Source: Actinomycetes bacterium (GTDB taxonomy: Bacteria; Actinomycetota; Acidimicrobiia; Acidimicrobiales; Ilumatobacteraceae). From it: a stretch of DNA of 64,000 nucleotides. Positions within the stretch are counted from its first letter, which is position 1. Every line of letters starts with the position of its first letter. The notes beneath the pieces were generated by a model that ran no database searches, was not told where the DNA came from, and worked only from the letters and a program-made list of their open reading frames with translations. The translations under genes were made by a program, and so were the position numbers. Location of the stretch: positions 223,973-287,972 of the forward strand of contig JAIOPC010000002.1 in the NCBI GenBank assembly GCA_021414085.1, in the 5' to 3' direction. Below, piece after piece: positions 8,349 through 17,720 of the stretch.

Positions 8349-9677
8349 ATGCACGGTCGTTTTCGCACTGGTCAGTCGCGTCGTCGCGCATTTTGCGCAG
8401 CTGTCGTCGCCCTTGTCGTTGCGTCGTCGTGCGGCGGGTCCGACGACAAAGACAGCACCGACAGCTCGGCTTCCACCGCGACCGGCAGTGCGGGCGCGGA
8501 CACCACCGCCGTCGATGCACCAGCGACGGTGATCAAGATCGGCTTCGCGTATCCCGATCTCAGCGGCATCGCCGCACTCAACCCGAAGGCGGGCCTCGGC
8601 GATCCGGCGCTACAAGCTGAAGCCGTGGTCAATGGCTGGATGCGCGATGGATTGCTGCCCGCGGGAATGACGATTGAACTTGTGCCCGAGGCCTACAACA
8701 TCATCGATCGATCCGCACAAGAAGGCGTGTGTGTCTCGCTTGCCGAAGATCACGACGTCTTCGCAGTCGCCGCTGGTATTCAATTTCTGCGCGGCACCGA
8801 GTGTCTCGCCGATCGCTACTCCGTCCCGGTCATCGGTGCCGATGGAACCAGCCGCGACAGCTACGAACGTGGCGCGCCGTACATGTTCACGCTGCGCGCA
8901 GACACCGAAACACAATTGCGCACCTTCGGACGCTGGGCTGTGGAGTCGGGCGCGCTCGAAGGCAAGCGCATCGGGCTTTACTACGAGACGCCGCTAGAGG
9001 CGGGCGTCGCCGCGATGAAGGACGAGTTCGCGGCCGCTGGTTACGAAGTCGTCAGCGAGTCGACGTCGACGGGTATCGGCATGGGCGGGCCGGAAGACAT
9101 CGTGGCGTGGCAACGCTTCATTGAAGACGATGTCGATGTCGTCTTGCCGCTGATCGGTTCGTCGTCCGCGCAGTCGGGCTACTTCTTCGCTGCCGAGCAG
9201 GGCTACCAACCGTTGGTGCTCGACCTCGATTACGAAGAGCACACGCAAGACCTCGTCGGCAAGACCAACCCCGATTGGTACGTGGGAACGCAGGCGATGA
9301 CGATGACGCGCGTCGGCGAGATCGGTACCGAGTTCGACACTGCTGCCGCCGAGGCATGCCTCGCCAACTACGAGAGCTACGCCGGCGTCGATATCCCACG
9401 AACGAGCCCAACCAGTCCCGAGACCAACAGCATCCTGCAGACGTGCGATGTGCTCGCGGTTGTCCTCGCTGGCCTGCAATCCATGACGGCTCCCGATGCC
9501 GATGCCTTCGTTGCCGGCATCGAGAACGCTGGCGAGTTCCACTTTGCGAGTGTCGGCGACGGAGCGTTCTCGGCGACCGATCACTCGGCCACCGACAACT
9601 ATCGCATCGTGCAGTTCAGCGGCGACTGCACGTGCTGGGTCGCGATCAGCGACTTCGCGCCGATGGTTCGCGAGTAA
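8349..9677 (+). CDS. Type-1 periplasmic binding lipoprotein (branched-chain amino acid / amide ABC type)
   Basis: The 442-residue protein begins with an Arg-rich signal sequence ending in a lipobox VASSC (Cys28), then a Ser/Thr/Asp linker. A Peripla_BP_6-type domain starts near residue 60 (KIGFAYPDLSG) and runs to the C-terminus. Such proteins bind amino acids, amides or aromatic compounds for Liv-type transporters, but no Liv permease is nearby. It may serve a distant transporter or act as a sensor. A kelch gene starts 9 nt downstream on the same strand. Confidence 0.82.
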   Translation: MHGRFRTGQSRRRAFCAAVVALVVASSCGGSDDKDSTDSSASTATGSAGADTTAVDAPATVIKIGFAYPDLSGIAALNPKAGLGDPALQAEAVVNGWMRDGLLPAGMTIELVPEAYNIIDRSAQEGVCVSLAEDHDVFAVAAGIQFLRGTECLADRYSVPVIGADGTSRDSYERGAPYMFTLRADTETQLRTFGRWAVESGALEGKRIGLYYETPLEAGVAAMKDEFAAAGYEVVSESTSTGIGMGGPEDIVAWQRFIEDDVDVVLPLIGSSSAQSGYFFAAEQGYQPLVLDLDYEEHTQDLVGKTNPDWYVGTQAMTMTRVGEIGTEFDTAAAEACLANYESYAGVDIPRTSPTSPETNSILQTCDVLAVVLAGLQSMTAPDADAFVAGIENAGEFHFASVGDGAFSATDHSATDNYRIVQFSGDCTCWVAISDFAPMVRE

Positions 9678-9686
9678 GCACTCTCA

Positions 9687-10724
9687 GTGCACGACCCACG
9701 CATAACGACGGTCACGCCCGTCGGCGATTCCTATCAACCGCGGTCGACGCCGGCAGCAGCATCACTCGGTGACAACGTCTACCTGTTCGGTGGCGCGTAC
9801 GACGACTTCCTCGGAGAAACCGTCACTGCCTACAACTCGCTGCACGCGTACGACACCACGAACAACACGTTCGCCGAACTGCACCCGAATGGCGACGTGC
9901 CAACACCGCGAGTGTTTGCCGGTGGCGCCGCCGACACCACGCACACCGACGTGTACGTGTTCGGCGGCTCCGACTTCAATCACGACTTCTCACGCGTCAC
10001 CGCGTTCGGCGACCTCTATCGCTACACACCGTCCGACAACAGGTGGTCGCTCGCCGCCGACAGGACGACCGGTCCCGGCGCACGCATTCGCCCCAACGTC
10101 TGGTTCCACGACGATGCGATCTTCGTTTTCGGCGGGCTCGATGGCGCGATGAAGAACCATTCCGACCTTTGGCGCTTCGACACGCGCGAACAGAGTTGGC
10201 AACAGGTCGCGGGCGAGAGCGCAACGGTTGGTGGCCGCTACGAATCCGTCTCGACCAACACCGCGCACAACGGGAAAGCATTCGCGGTCGGCGGCGAAAC
10301 AATCACCGCCGAGTTCCGCGCCGTCCTCACTCCCGGCACACTCGAAATCGATCTCAACGCGGGCACGGTCACGCAACTCGCGATTCCTGCCGAGCACGAC
10401 CTGTTCATGGGCATGCGCCACATGGCGGCGGCCGCGATGATCGACGGCACCATGTACATGTACGGCGGCGACGACCCGGCGCTGAAGCGCAAGGGTTGCG
10501 GCTCACCCCACGGCGAGAACCCGTCCGGAAATCTGTGGGCCTTCGACGCCAACGCTAAGACCTGGCACGAAACCATCGCCGTCGGCCCAGCCCTGAAGCG
10601 AATCGTTGCCAGCGCCGTCGGCAAGCAGATGTACGTGTTCGCCGGTTGGGACTTCGAGTGCGACAACGGAGTGGGCCGCGGCCAACTCTGGAACCATCAC
10701 GTGGTCGTTATCGACGCCACCTGA
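9687..10724 (+). CDS. Kelch-repeat beta-propeller protein
   Basis: The 345-residue protein contains successive kelch motifs: a VYLFGG, VYVFGG, IFVFGG, MYMYGG or MYVFAG strand followed by an aromatic YRYTPSDNRW-like turn, about six blades in all. No catalytic domain or signal peptide is evident with the GTG start at 9687, so it is probably cytoplasmic or leaderless. Kelch propellers are usually binding scaffolds; some bacterial members are mutarotase-like. It follows the binding lipoprotein gene by only 9 nt and is probably cotranscribed. Confidence 0.8.
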   Translation: MHDPRITTVTPVGDSYQPRSTPAAASLGDNVYLFGGAYDDFLGETVTAYNSLHAYDTTNNTFAELHPNGDVPTPRVFAGGAADTTHTDVYVFGGSDFNHDFSRVTAFGDLYRYTPSDNRWSLAADRTTGPGARIRPNVWFHDDAIFVFGGLDGAMKNHSDLWRFDTREQSWQQVAGESATVGGRYESVSTNTAHNGKAFAVGGETITAEFRAVLTPGTLEIDLNAGTVTQLAIPAEHDLFMGMRHMAAAAMIDGTMYMYGGDDPALKRKGCGSPHGENPSGNLWAFDANAKTWHETIAVGPALKRIVASAVGKQMYVFAGWDFECDNGVGRGQLWNHHVVVIDAT

Positions 10725-10751
10725 TCTGAGGGGCCCTGCCGTGTTGCGAGC

Positions 10752-12161
10752 TCACGCGTTGACGGAACGCTTTTCTTCCTCGACGCGAGCTGCTTCATCG
10801 GCAGCGCGAGCGTTTGCCTCAACCTTGGCCAGCACTGCATCAAGGTCAGACCGCTCGTATAGCCGACCGTCGGCGATGACCGCATTGACGAGTTGCGTAT
10901 TTGCGATGTTCTCGAGTGGGTTGGCGGCGAGAAGCACAAGGTCGGCAAGCTTGGCGACCTCGACTGTCCCCAGCTCGTCGAGTATTCCGAAGAACTCAGC
11001 TGGGTTGTAGGTCGCTGAGAGCAGGACGTCGAAGATTGGCATTCCGGCAGCGACCATTTCTTCCAGTTCCTTGTGCAGCGAGTAGCCGGGCACCATGAAG
11101 ATCGCGGCCGCGTCGGTACCACTGATGATCGGCACACCGGCTTCGTGTAGCAATCGCAACAGCTCTTTTAGGTTGACGTAGAGCTGACCGCGATTGGCGA
11201 TGAAGTCGTCTCCCAACAAGCCGAGAAAGCCGTCAAGCGAAGCGCGCCACGCACCACGCTCGGCGTTGGACAGATACTTGAATTCTTCGGCGTCAGGGAA
11301 TGGGCCGCCACCTCCGTAGGTGGTGAGGATCTTCATGCCGAAGAGCGATGGCATCTGCCACGTCCGATTAGCGGCCAGTGTCTTGAACAGAGCGGCGCAC
11401 TTCGCATCGTCGCGCGACACTGCCGCATCGAGCTGGCTCAGGATTTCCTGTCTGATGAAGGCGAGCTTCTCACCGGTCGCAACCGAAGCCGCGAGGTCTT
11501 CGAAGATCTCGGCCTCGCGCCCTGAGGAACCCAGAACTATCGACAGCAGGTGTTCGAGGCTCTTGACCCCGGCTTCGGAAGCCTCGAGCGCGGTGATCTC
11601 GAAGGGGGAATGTCCGGCGAAGTCGAGACCGAGGGCCTTTGATTCGTCAGCGATTGCGTAGAACGCCTCGCGACTGAGCAGCGAGTACACCTTAATGAAA
11701 TCCACGCCGAGTTCCTTTTGGGCCCGGACCGCCTGACGCGCACTCTCGGCATCGCGGACAACGATCGATTCGGTGTCGATGTCGGTCGAGCCATTCAGCC
11801 GACGTCCTGCCGCGTAGACGCGTGGACCGTCGAGCGTGCCGGCTGCGATCTCCGCACGAAACCGCTGAGTGACGGCGAAGTCGCCTGCCATATCGCGAAT
11901 CCCGGTGATACCGGTGGCGAGCAGCAGCGGCATGTATTCGATTCCTGCGTCCCGACTCGCGTGGACATGGGTGTCCCAGAGGCCAGGCATCAGGTACTGG
12001 CCGGTTCCATCCACAACCTTCGTTCCGCTAGGAACCTCGACTTCGTCAGAAGGCCCCACTGCGGTGATGCGGTTGCCCGTGACGATCACCGTCGAATTGG
12101 GCTTTGGGTCGGAGCTGACCATGTCAATCACGTTGACATTGGTGATCGCATACGTCATCAC
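10752..12161 (-). CDS. Imidazolonepropionase-like amidohydrolase
   Basis: The 469-residue protein has the metal-dependent amidohydrolase layout. A composite beta-sandwich at the N-terminus ends in PGLWDTHVH (His65 and His67 ligands), then come the candidate metal-bridging lysine in VDFIKVY, histidines in AGHSPFE and LEHLL, and the aspartate of SGTDA. The closest recognisable group is the prolidase/imidazolonepropionase-like amidohydrolases, which hydrolyse C-N bonds in diverse substrates; the substrate is not predictable. The start is ATGATG, and a -10-like TATACT lies 35 nt upstream. Confidence 0.87.
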   Translation of the reverse strand: MMTYAITNVNVIDMVSSDPKPNSTVIVTGNRITAVGPSDEVEVPSGTKVVDGTGQYLMPGLWDTHVHASRDAGIEYMPLLLATGITGIRDMAGDFAVTQRFRAEIAAGTLDGPRVYAAGRRLNGSTDIDTESIVVRDAESARQAVRAQKELGVDFIKVYSLLSREAFYAIADESKALGLDFAGHSPFEITALEASEAGVKSLEHLLSIVLGSSGREAEIFEDLAASVATGEKLAFIRQEILSQLDAAVSRDDAKCAALFKTLAANRTWQMPSLFGMKILTTYGGGGPFPDAEEFKYLSNAERGAWRASLDGFLGLLGDDFIANRGQLYVNLKELLRLLHEAGVPIISGTDAAAIFMVPGYSLHKELEEMVAAGMPIFDVLLSATYNPAEFFGILDELGTVEVAKLADLVLLAANPLENIANTQLVNAVIADGRLYERSDLDAVLAKVEANARAADEAARVEEEKRSVNA

Positions 12162-12193
12162 GGTGCTCCCCTACTTGCGTTTGACCGAATTCA

Positions 12194-12207
12194 GTATACT
12201 TCATTGC
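12194..12207 (-). promoter_or_regulatory. Promoter/operator motif upstream of the amidohydrolase
   Basis: On the minus strand this reads CAATGAAGTATACT. The TATACT box lies about 35 nt upstream of the amidohydrolase ATG at 12161. The surrounding bases are near-palindromic (TTCAGTATACTTCA on the plus strand), as expected for a dimeric repressor site. One of five copies in the window. Confidence 0.5.
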
Positions 12208-12295
12208 CAAACATCGCTCGGCGGCGGTGAGGCGTCTTCAGCGGGTCCGATCGCGAACCGCGCCGTACACTCGCCCAGACGTTCATTCACAGTTC

Positions 12296-12367
12296 GCCGG
12301 GTTAGCTCAGTGGTAGAGCAACCGCCTTGTAAGCGGTAGGTCAAGGGTTCAACCCCCTTACCCGGCT
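12296..12367 (+). tRNA. tRNA-Thr (anticodon TGT)
   Basis: A complete cloverleaf: acceptor stem GCCGGGT/ACCCGGC, D arm GCTC-AGTGGTA-GAGC, anticodon stem ACCGC/GCGGT with loop CTTGTAA (anticodon TGT), and T arm AAGGG-TTCAACC-CCCTT. The 3' CCA is not encoded. Confidence 0.97.
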
Positions 12368-12398
12368 CAGAGTTTCGATCCGATCTAACCTCCGCACC

Positions 12399-13640
12399 AT
12401 GAAGCGCTTGTGGTCCTTGGTTTCGCTGGCTGCGCTTTCCTTCGCGTGTTCGCCGGCGTCCAGTTCATCGACTTCCGACGATGCCACCACCAACGCGGCG
12501 AGCAGCGCACCGACCACCGCGCCAGAGATCACGATCGTGCCCACCACCACCACGCTGCCGACGGTGCAGCCGGGCACATACGACACCGCAACCGATCTCG
12601 CCGACTTCTTCGCGCAGTTCGGTGGCGAGGAAGCGTTCGGCCAACCAGCGGCCGCGGCCGTGACTACTTACCTGGGTGCGGAAGATGCATTGCGCGCCGG
12701 CGACCCCGCCGCGGCCGATGAGTTGCTCGATGCGTTGTGGCGCAAGTATCCAGTCGGCGACCCGAAGTGGTTCAACACGCCGTACTCGCCGCGTGGAGCG
12801 CACCTCGGCTCGCCAACCGCGTACTACGGACTGCGCATGCTCACCGAGGTCACAGACCAACTACTTGCTGGCGATGCGGCAGAGCCCGAGCACATTCGGT
12901 TGACCGTCGTGCTGGTTGGGTGCAGCGAGGGAACGCAGGCCACCACGGAAGAAGAACTCGACGCGGGCACCGGTGATCGAGTGCAGCTCACGCTCGACGA
13001 GAGCCTCAATGCCAACGCGGATGAATGGTTCGATCAGGCCACGTGGACGTTTCGGCAATACGTCAGCGCGATCACCGGCGGACAGTTGACCGTCGATCTC
13101 GGAATCGAACGCCTTCCCGACTTGTGTGTTCCGGTGGCGACCACGCGCGACGGCGTCGTTTCGAGCGCGGGCATGACCGACGACGCGTCGGTGTGGGATG
13201 CAATGCCCGCCGAGGTAACCGCAGCCACCGACATGTGGTGGGTGCTGTACCCATCGGTCGTTCCGGCTGCGCGCGCGTTGGCCGACACACAGTTCGTCAC
13301 CGATGGAATGGGATTACATCCTTCAGGCGCGCCGGTGTTCACCAGCGACGACTTGTGGGTCGTGCGCAAGCCTGCGCAACTCGGTGAAGGCGAGTACACA
13401 TCGGTAGAGCGGCGCACCTACTTCGCGCAGTGGATGCAGACCGAGTTCTTCCATCACCTGTTCCGTGCGTACCCCGAGTTCGAACTGGAAGTGGAAGGCA
13501 ACGACTGGTTCGATCTCGACAATTGGCCCGACGATTTCGTTGGCGTCATGGAACCCGACTACTTCGCCGAGGCTCTACACAAACGCCTACTAACCGCCGA
13601 CGTACCGCTGTCGGAGAAGTTGCAGGTACCGAAGCAGTAG
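12399..13640 (+). CDS. Secreted lipoprotein of unknown function
   Basis: The 413-residue protein has a signal peptide and lipobox ending at Cys17 (LSFAC), followed by a Ser/Thr/Pro-rich linker to about residue 60. The folded part resembles no family I can name. It has an acidic helical segment (ALRAGDPAAADELLDALWRK) and a region rich in aromatics and acidic residues (TEFFHHLFRAYPEFELE). The latter, with an HH pair, could be hydrolase-like, but no catalytic motif is convincing. It starts 31 nt after the tRNA and is convergent with the Tad operon. Confidence 0.7.
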   Translation: MKRLWSLVSLAALSFACSPASSSSTSDDATTNAASSAPTTAPEITIVPTTTTLPTVQPGTYDTATDLADFFAQFGGEEAFGQPAAAAVTTYLGAEDALRAGDPAAADELLDALWRKYPVGDPKWFNTPYSPRGAHLGSPTAYYGLRMLTEVTDQLLAGDAAEPEHIRLTVVLVGCSEGTQATTEEELDAGTGDRVQLTLDESLNANADEWFDQATWTFRQYVSAITGGQLTVDLGIERLPDLCVPVATTRDGVVSSAGMTDDASVWDAMPAEVTAATDMWWVLYPSVVPAARALADTQFVTDGMGLHPSGAPVFTSDDLWVVRKPAQLGEGEYTSVERRTYFAQWMQTEFFHHLFRAYPEFELEVEGNDWFDLDNWPDDFVGVMEPDYFAEALHKRLLTADVPLSEKLQVPKQ

Positions 13641-13644
13641 CGGC

Positions 13645-16242
13645 TCAGCCGCCCGCTTGCGCGAAGTGCGGTGTCAGCAACTCGCGACGCAGCGCCACCA
13701 GTTTTGGCGACGGCTCGGCCGCGGCCCATGGATCGGCGACCAACGCGCGCTCGTAACTTTCCCACTCGTGACGAACGCCGGCCAGGTCGCCGTTGCGGGC
13801 CTGCGAGCGCATACGCAGCGCGATCAATTCCTCGTGACCGGGCAGGACGTGTAGACCTTTGCCAGTTGCCCAAAACACGCCGTCGACATCGCCGAGCGAC
13901 AAGTAGTGATTCGCCAACTCAATCGCCGCGCCAGTCGCCAACAGCACGAGCGACGAAGTGATGCCCTCAGCGTCGGGCCACAGATATCCAGTACCAGCAA
14001 ACGGCATTCCCGCGACCAACTCCAAGCCGGGTCGCAGAACGTCGATCGCATCGAGTGCCGGCAAACCGCGCGCGTGCTCGACTCGCGCGCCAAGCAGTTC
14101 GGCATCGGTGACGACGCCAGTGTGAAGCGGAAGATCCTCCGTCAACGTGCGCGCGACCCACTCCTCACCGTCAGGCGGAGCCACCGCTCGCGCCAGTGCC
14201 CGGCGCGCATCGCTGACGACGTTCGCGAAGGTTGCGTCGCGCACATCGAGATCCCACAACGCGGTGCGTGCGGCATTGCGCGTCGGTCGGCGGCGGTGCT
14301 GACTCAACCACACCACCAACTCCAGCGCCTTCGATCGTTCGAACTCAGCCGCAACGTTGTCGCGCGACGCCACATCAACCTGACCCAGAACACGCACCAT
14401 GAGTGTCCAGTCGGCCTCAACGAAGCGCATCGACGCACTCAACCGTCGCGGTTCGACTCGGTCGACGGCGACGGGCTCAACCGCTCCACCACCCAGCAGG
14501 TCATTGACGGCCGCAACATCAGCGGACTCGCAGCCGATCGGCGCCAGCCGTACGCCAATGGGTTCGACAATGTGGGAGTCGCCGTCGGCGCGTACCTGCC
14601 ACCGAGTTCCCGGGGCGTCAACGGCGACATCGACCATCGCCGCCAGACCACGCCCTGGCGCGCTCAGTGTCGCCAGATGCGAGAGTTCGCTGGCTTCGTG
14701 AGGGCCGGCCGCGATCACGATCGCCGGTTCCCACGCCTCGCCGCCGACACCCGTCACGCGCAACGAGAACGTCGAACTCGCGCGGCTGGCAGTCATCGTG
14801 CTGCCCAACGCCACCGTCGCCGCGTCGAGCGCTGCGTCCAACGAATCGACCTGCTCGACACCGCCGTCCTCGAGCAGTGCATCGCCCACGCCCACGGTGA
14901 ACATGCGCACTGTCTCCAGAAAAGGTGAAACTGCCAGCGTCGCGGCGGCGTGACGGAGGATCGCCGTCGAGTGCGGCGAGACGACGGAGAGCACGCCCAC
15001 CGCCTCTAAGTCAACAAACAACTCGCCACCATTTGCCACCCCGCCAAGGTGCACCATCGCCGGACAGGGCTGCGCGCATAAACGCGCACGGGCGGTCAAG
15101 TCTTCCAACGGCGTCTCCGCCGCGAGTCGCCAGGTGTTGGCATGCAGGTCGAGTTGCCATCTGGAATCGCTTGGTGTCGCCGAACCGCGGAGAAACAAGC
15201 ACACCTCACCAAAGTCCCCGAGTAGCGCAGCGAGAATCACCGCACCCTGTGCTGCAAGATCAGCGGCCGCCGAGCGCAGCGCGACGTCGAGTCGAGCCAA
15301 ACGCTCTGGTCCGGCCACCGCACGCAGCACTTTCTCGGTTTGAGCCTGCAACATTGTGGGCGTTGCCAATCGGGTACCGACTACGGCAGCGCGCCACTGG
15401 CGGCGGCGGCGTGACTCGAGCATGCCGACGGCGCCAGCCGAAAGCAGCAACGCGGTTCCGAGACCGGCGACATACGACGACAAAGCCGACGGCCCCTCGG
15501 TCGTCGACGTCGGCGCAGGTGTATCCGCTGGCAGCACCTCAACCTCGGCGGCGACTGCGACGACCTCAGGTGTGATCGGCGCAACGATCGCTGGCTCCGG
15601 AACCAGGGTGTCGTCGAGCACAATCGACTCACCCGGCCACAGCATCGCGGGATCGCGGTGCCCAAGCAGCGGGTGGTTGATCGCCACCAACTCGTTCGTG
15701 TAATCCAACACCTCACGCGAGGTCGGCTCTCGCTGCAGTGACACAGCGAGTTGCTGATCAGCGATGTCCCAATAACAGTCACCGGCAACTACTTGATGAG
15801 TTGCGGCGGACGGCAACACGGTCGCGCGCCCCGCAGCGGCAACAAGCCGCGTGCCTGGCACCAGAGTGCCGAGCGCGGCGGTAGCAGTCACCGACGAGAA
15901 CGCGATGAAGCGCATCAACTGGCGTATCCATCGATCTGGGCCGTGCGGCAACGGCCGGAGCGTCGCGGATGGACCAGCGAACCGGCACTTAATGATGTGC
16001 AGCAACTCAGCTAGCGCGGTCAGCACAAACCAGGACCACAACACTGTGAAGAGGGCGGCCCCAATTGCGAGCACGAGGTCCGCGTCGACTGAATTGTGGC
16101 GCCACGCATCTCGGATCTGGCTCGCGCTTGGAAGCGGGAACCCCACCAACCTTCTCAACGCAACCGGAACACCGATCGTCAGTCCGAGTAGCAGCACCAA
16201 TGCCATTGCACGCAACGCTCCGCGGCGCAGTCTCATCATCAC
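13645..16242 (-). CDS. Membrane LysM protein with C-terminal BTAD domain, end of the Tad operon
   Basis: This 865-residue protein has three predicted membrane helices at about 12-30, 56-80 and 108-132. A LysM domain follows at about 149-210 (HQVVAGDCYWDIADQQL... LWPGESIVLDD), then a further membrane helix near 240-260, a long middle region, and a C-terminal winged-helix plus bacterial transcriptional activator (BTAD) TPR-like domain (VRVLGQVDV... ALELVVWLSQHRRRPT). Similar LysM-BTAD proteins accompany actinobacterial Tad loci, where they are thought to link envelope state to pilus gene expression. It begins 12 nt after the TadG-like gene. Confidence 0.82.
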   Translation of the reverse strand: MMMRLRRGALRAMALVLLLGLTIGVPVALRRLVGFPLPSASQIRDAWRHNSVDADLVLAIGAALFTVLWSWFVLTALAELLHIIKCRFAGPSATLRPLPHGPDRWIRQLMRFIAFSSVTATAALGTLVPGTRLVAAAGRATVLPSAATHQVVAGDCYWDIADQQLAVSLQREPTSREVLDYTNELVAINHPLLGHRDPAMLWPGESIVLDDTLVPEPAIVAPITPEVVAVAAEVEVLPADTPAPTSTTEGPSALSSYVAGLGTALLLSAGAVGMLESRRRRQWRAAVVGTRLATPTMLQAQTEKVLRAVAGPERLARLDVALRSAAADLAAQGAVILAALLGDFGEVCLFLRGSATPSDSRWQLDLHANTWRLAAETPLEDLTARARLCAQPCPAMVHLGGVANGGELFVDLEAVGVLSVVSPHSTAILRHAAATLAVSPFLETVRMFTVGVGDALLEDGGVEQVDSLDAALDAATVALGSTMTASRASSTFSLRVTGVGGEAWEPAIVIAAGPHEASELSHLATLSAPGRGLAAMVDVAVDAPGTRWQVRADGDSHIVEPIGVRLAPIGCESADVAAVNDLLGGGAVEPVAVDRVEPRRLSASMRFVEADWTLMVRVLGQVDVASRDNVAAEFERSKALELVVWLSQHRRRPTRNAARTALWDLDVRDATFANVVSDARRALARAVAPPDGEEWVARTLTEDLPLHTGVVTDAELLGARVEHARGLPALDAIDVLRPGLELVAGMPFAGTGYLWPDAEGITSSLVLLATGAAIELANHYLSLGDVDGVFWATGKGLHVLPGHEELIALRMRSQARNGDLAGVRHEWESYERALVADPWAAAEPSPKLVALRRELLTPHFAQAGG

Positions 16243-16254
16243 GTCCTCACACTC

Positions 16255-16647
16255 CTAGTCGGAGTACGCAACGCGGGCCGTGCCCGTCGCGCGCACCGTC
16301 ATCGTTTCTTGACCACCGAGAATCAGGAACACCGTCGATCGATGCTCCGTCACCGTGACGGTGACGAAGTCGACACCGACCTCGACCTCGATATCGGTTA
16401 CTGCAACACCCGCACGGCTCGCATAACCGATTGCCGCTTCACGCGCCGTCTCGCGATCGAACCCACTCACTGGCGTGGCGGTCGAAACAGCGGCGCGGGC
16501 CGCGGCCTCGGCGGTGTTCGACGCATGACGCCTAGCCACCATGGCGCGCCCGCCGTCGACGATGAGTCCGGCACCGGCAAGTGCGATCACCAACAGCATC
16601 ATCATGACGACGGAGATCGCACCCGAATCCTTCCTGTCACGACTCAT
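16255..16647 (-). CDS. TadG-like pilus assembly protein
   Basis: The 130-residue protein has an N-terminal DSGAISVVMMMLLVIALAGAGLIVDGGRAM segment typical of TadE/TadG-type pseudopilins: one membrane helix right after a short polar start. A small extracytoplasmic beta-rich domain follows. I take the ATG at 16647, which overlaps the preceding stop (ATGA), instead of the longer open frame to 16710. In this family the protein sits in the envelope as part of the Flp pilus. Confidence 0.78.
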   Translation of the reverse strand: MSRDRKDSGAISVVMMMLLVIALAGAGLIVDGGRAMVARRHASNTAEAAARAAVSTATPVSGFDRETAREAAIGYASRAGVAVTDIEVEVGVDFVTVTVTEHRSTVFLILGGQETMTVRATGTARVAYSD

Positions 16648-17081
16648 CGCTGGTACCTGTCGATCGGTTGCGTATCCGTCATCGCGACAGTTCGTGACCC
16701 TGGCGACCACACACCGGTGAGCGACTGGTTACGCACCGTGCAGCTGACGTCGACGGTCACCGAGCCGCCCTGCCACGAACCAGATGGCGAAGGGTCCCAC
16801 GACATCACAACTGTCGGTCCGCCCACGCACCGCGTCTGGAGTCCGTACACATCAACCGCCGCCAGCGCTGCTGCTTGTGCGGCGTTCGGATCAGGAGCCA
16901 TCGACGCCGAACGCGCCGCGCTTTGCGCAGCGTTGGCAACTTGCACCCCCGCCGCATGAAGGCGTCCTACGAAACCCAGAAACGCCACGACCGCCAGACA
17001 GAAGACGAGTAAGTACATCATCTCCACCGGCGTAGCGATACCGGCGTCGTTTCCGCGGCGATGAGCGGCGAGCGGCATCAC
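16644..17081 (-). CDS. TadE-like minor pilin
   Basis: The 145-residue protein has DAGIATPVEMMYLLVFCLAVVAFLGFVGRLHAAG: a short polar start, then one membrane helix and a segment rich in Ala (VANAAQSAARSAS), as in TadE-type pseudopilins. Two cysteines (RCVGG and VSCTV) could form a disulfide in the exported domain. The GTG at 17081 overlaps the upstream stop (GTGA); an ATG lies one codon later. Confidence 0.78.
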   Translation of the reverse strand: MMPLAAHRRGNDAGIATPVEMMYLLVFCLAVVAFLGFVGRLHAAGVQVANAAQSAARSASMAPDPNAAQAAALAAVDVYGLQTRCVGGPTVVMSWDPSPSGSWQGGSVTVDVSCTVRNQSLTGVWSPGSRTVAMTDTQPIDRYQR

Positions 17082-17416
17082 TGTTCCTTCGGTGCCGATT
17101 CGCTCACGCGCACCGTGAACCCGAGCGCTCCGGCCAGGACGCCAGGGGTACTCCCAGAAACAGTGACGGTGACGATTAGGCCATCAGTGCATGACACGTT
17201 CACGTCGCGCGCCCAAGACCCAGCGGATTCGCGCACCGACATTTGCGCGGCCTCGATGCCGTCGGCGCACGTGCCATCGAAGGCCGCCGCCACACGCGCA
17301 CCTTCTGCTGCCGCTTCGTTGTAGACGTTGCGGCCGTGCCAATACGTGGCGGTGTCGAACACCAGCAACAACGCGAACAAAACGGCGATCATGCCGAACA
17401 ACATCTGGATCGACAC
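17078..17416 (-). CDS. TadE-like minor pilin
   Basis: The 112-residue protein starts with VSIQMLFGMIAVLFALLLVFDTATYWHGRNVYNEAAAEGARVAA, a hydrophobic helix followed by the Ala-rich helix of TadE-like proteins, with a small Cys-containing exported domain (DGTCADG, VSCTDG). The frame is open upstream to 18100, but that part is out-of-frame shadow of tadC and the pilin gene. The GTG at 17416 is the first start compatible with the short N-terminus of the family. The true start could be slightly different. Confidence 0.7.
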   Translation of the reverse strand: MSIQMLFGMIAVLFALLLVFDTATYWHGRNVYNEAAAEGARVAAAFDGTCADGIEAAQMSVRESAGSWARDVNVSCTDGLIVTVTVSGSTPGVLAGALGFTVRVSESAPKEQ

Positions 17417-17439
17417 ATCAACGGCGCCGACGTCGTGCG

Positions 17440-17673
17440 CTACGGGCCTACCGGGTCGGGCACGTTGTCCTTTGCCTGATTGAACTTGGCCGTGAAGAAG
17501 GTCGTCGCGGCGATGGCCACCACAATTCCAACCGCCAACCAGATCATCTTGGTGACCGCTTCGTCGACGCCGTCTTCCTCGTCGCGCGAGCGCCACGCCT
17601 GCTGCATGCGCCAACGCAGGTCGCCGCACATCACCTGCCACCGCACTGCCAGTGGAAGTAGTTGCTGATTCAT
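17440..17673 (-). CDS. Small pilin-like membrane protein of the Tad operon
   Basis: The 77-residue protein has a 36-residue basic/acidic leader (ending near SRDEEDG) followed by one membrane helix (MIWLAVGIVVAIAATTFF) and a short polar tail. Size, position between tadC and tadE, and a glycine before the hydrophobic helix fit a Flp-type prepilin cut by the operon's prepilin peptidase. The classical Glu-Tyr pair is not obvious (only Glu three residues after the Gly), so the pilin role is an inference. A 47-nt gap separates it from tadC, unlike the overlapping neighbours. Confidence 0.65.
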   Translation of the reverse strand: MNQQLLPLAVRWQVMCGDLRWRMQQAWRSRDEEDGVDEAVTKMIWLAVGIVVAIAATTFFTAKFNQAKDNVPDPVGP

Positions 17674-17720
17674 TGCTGCCCGTCCTTTTCTGCTTGTTGA
17701 TGAGGTTGCACTTCTCCGAC

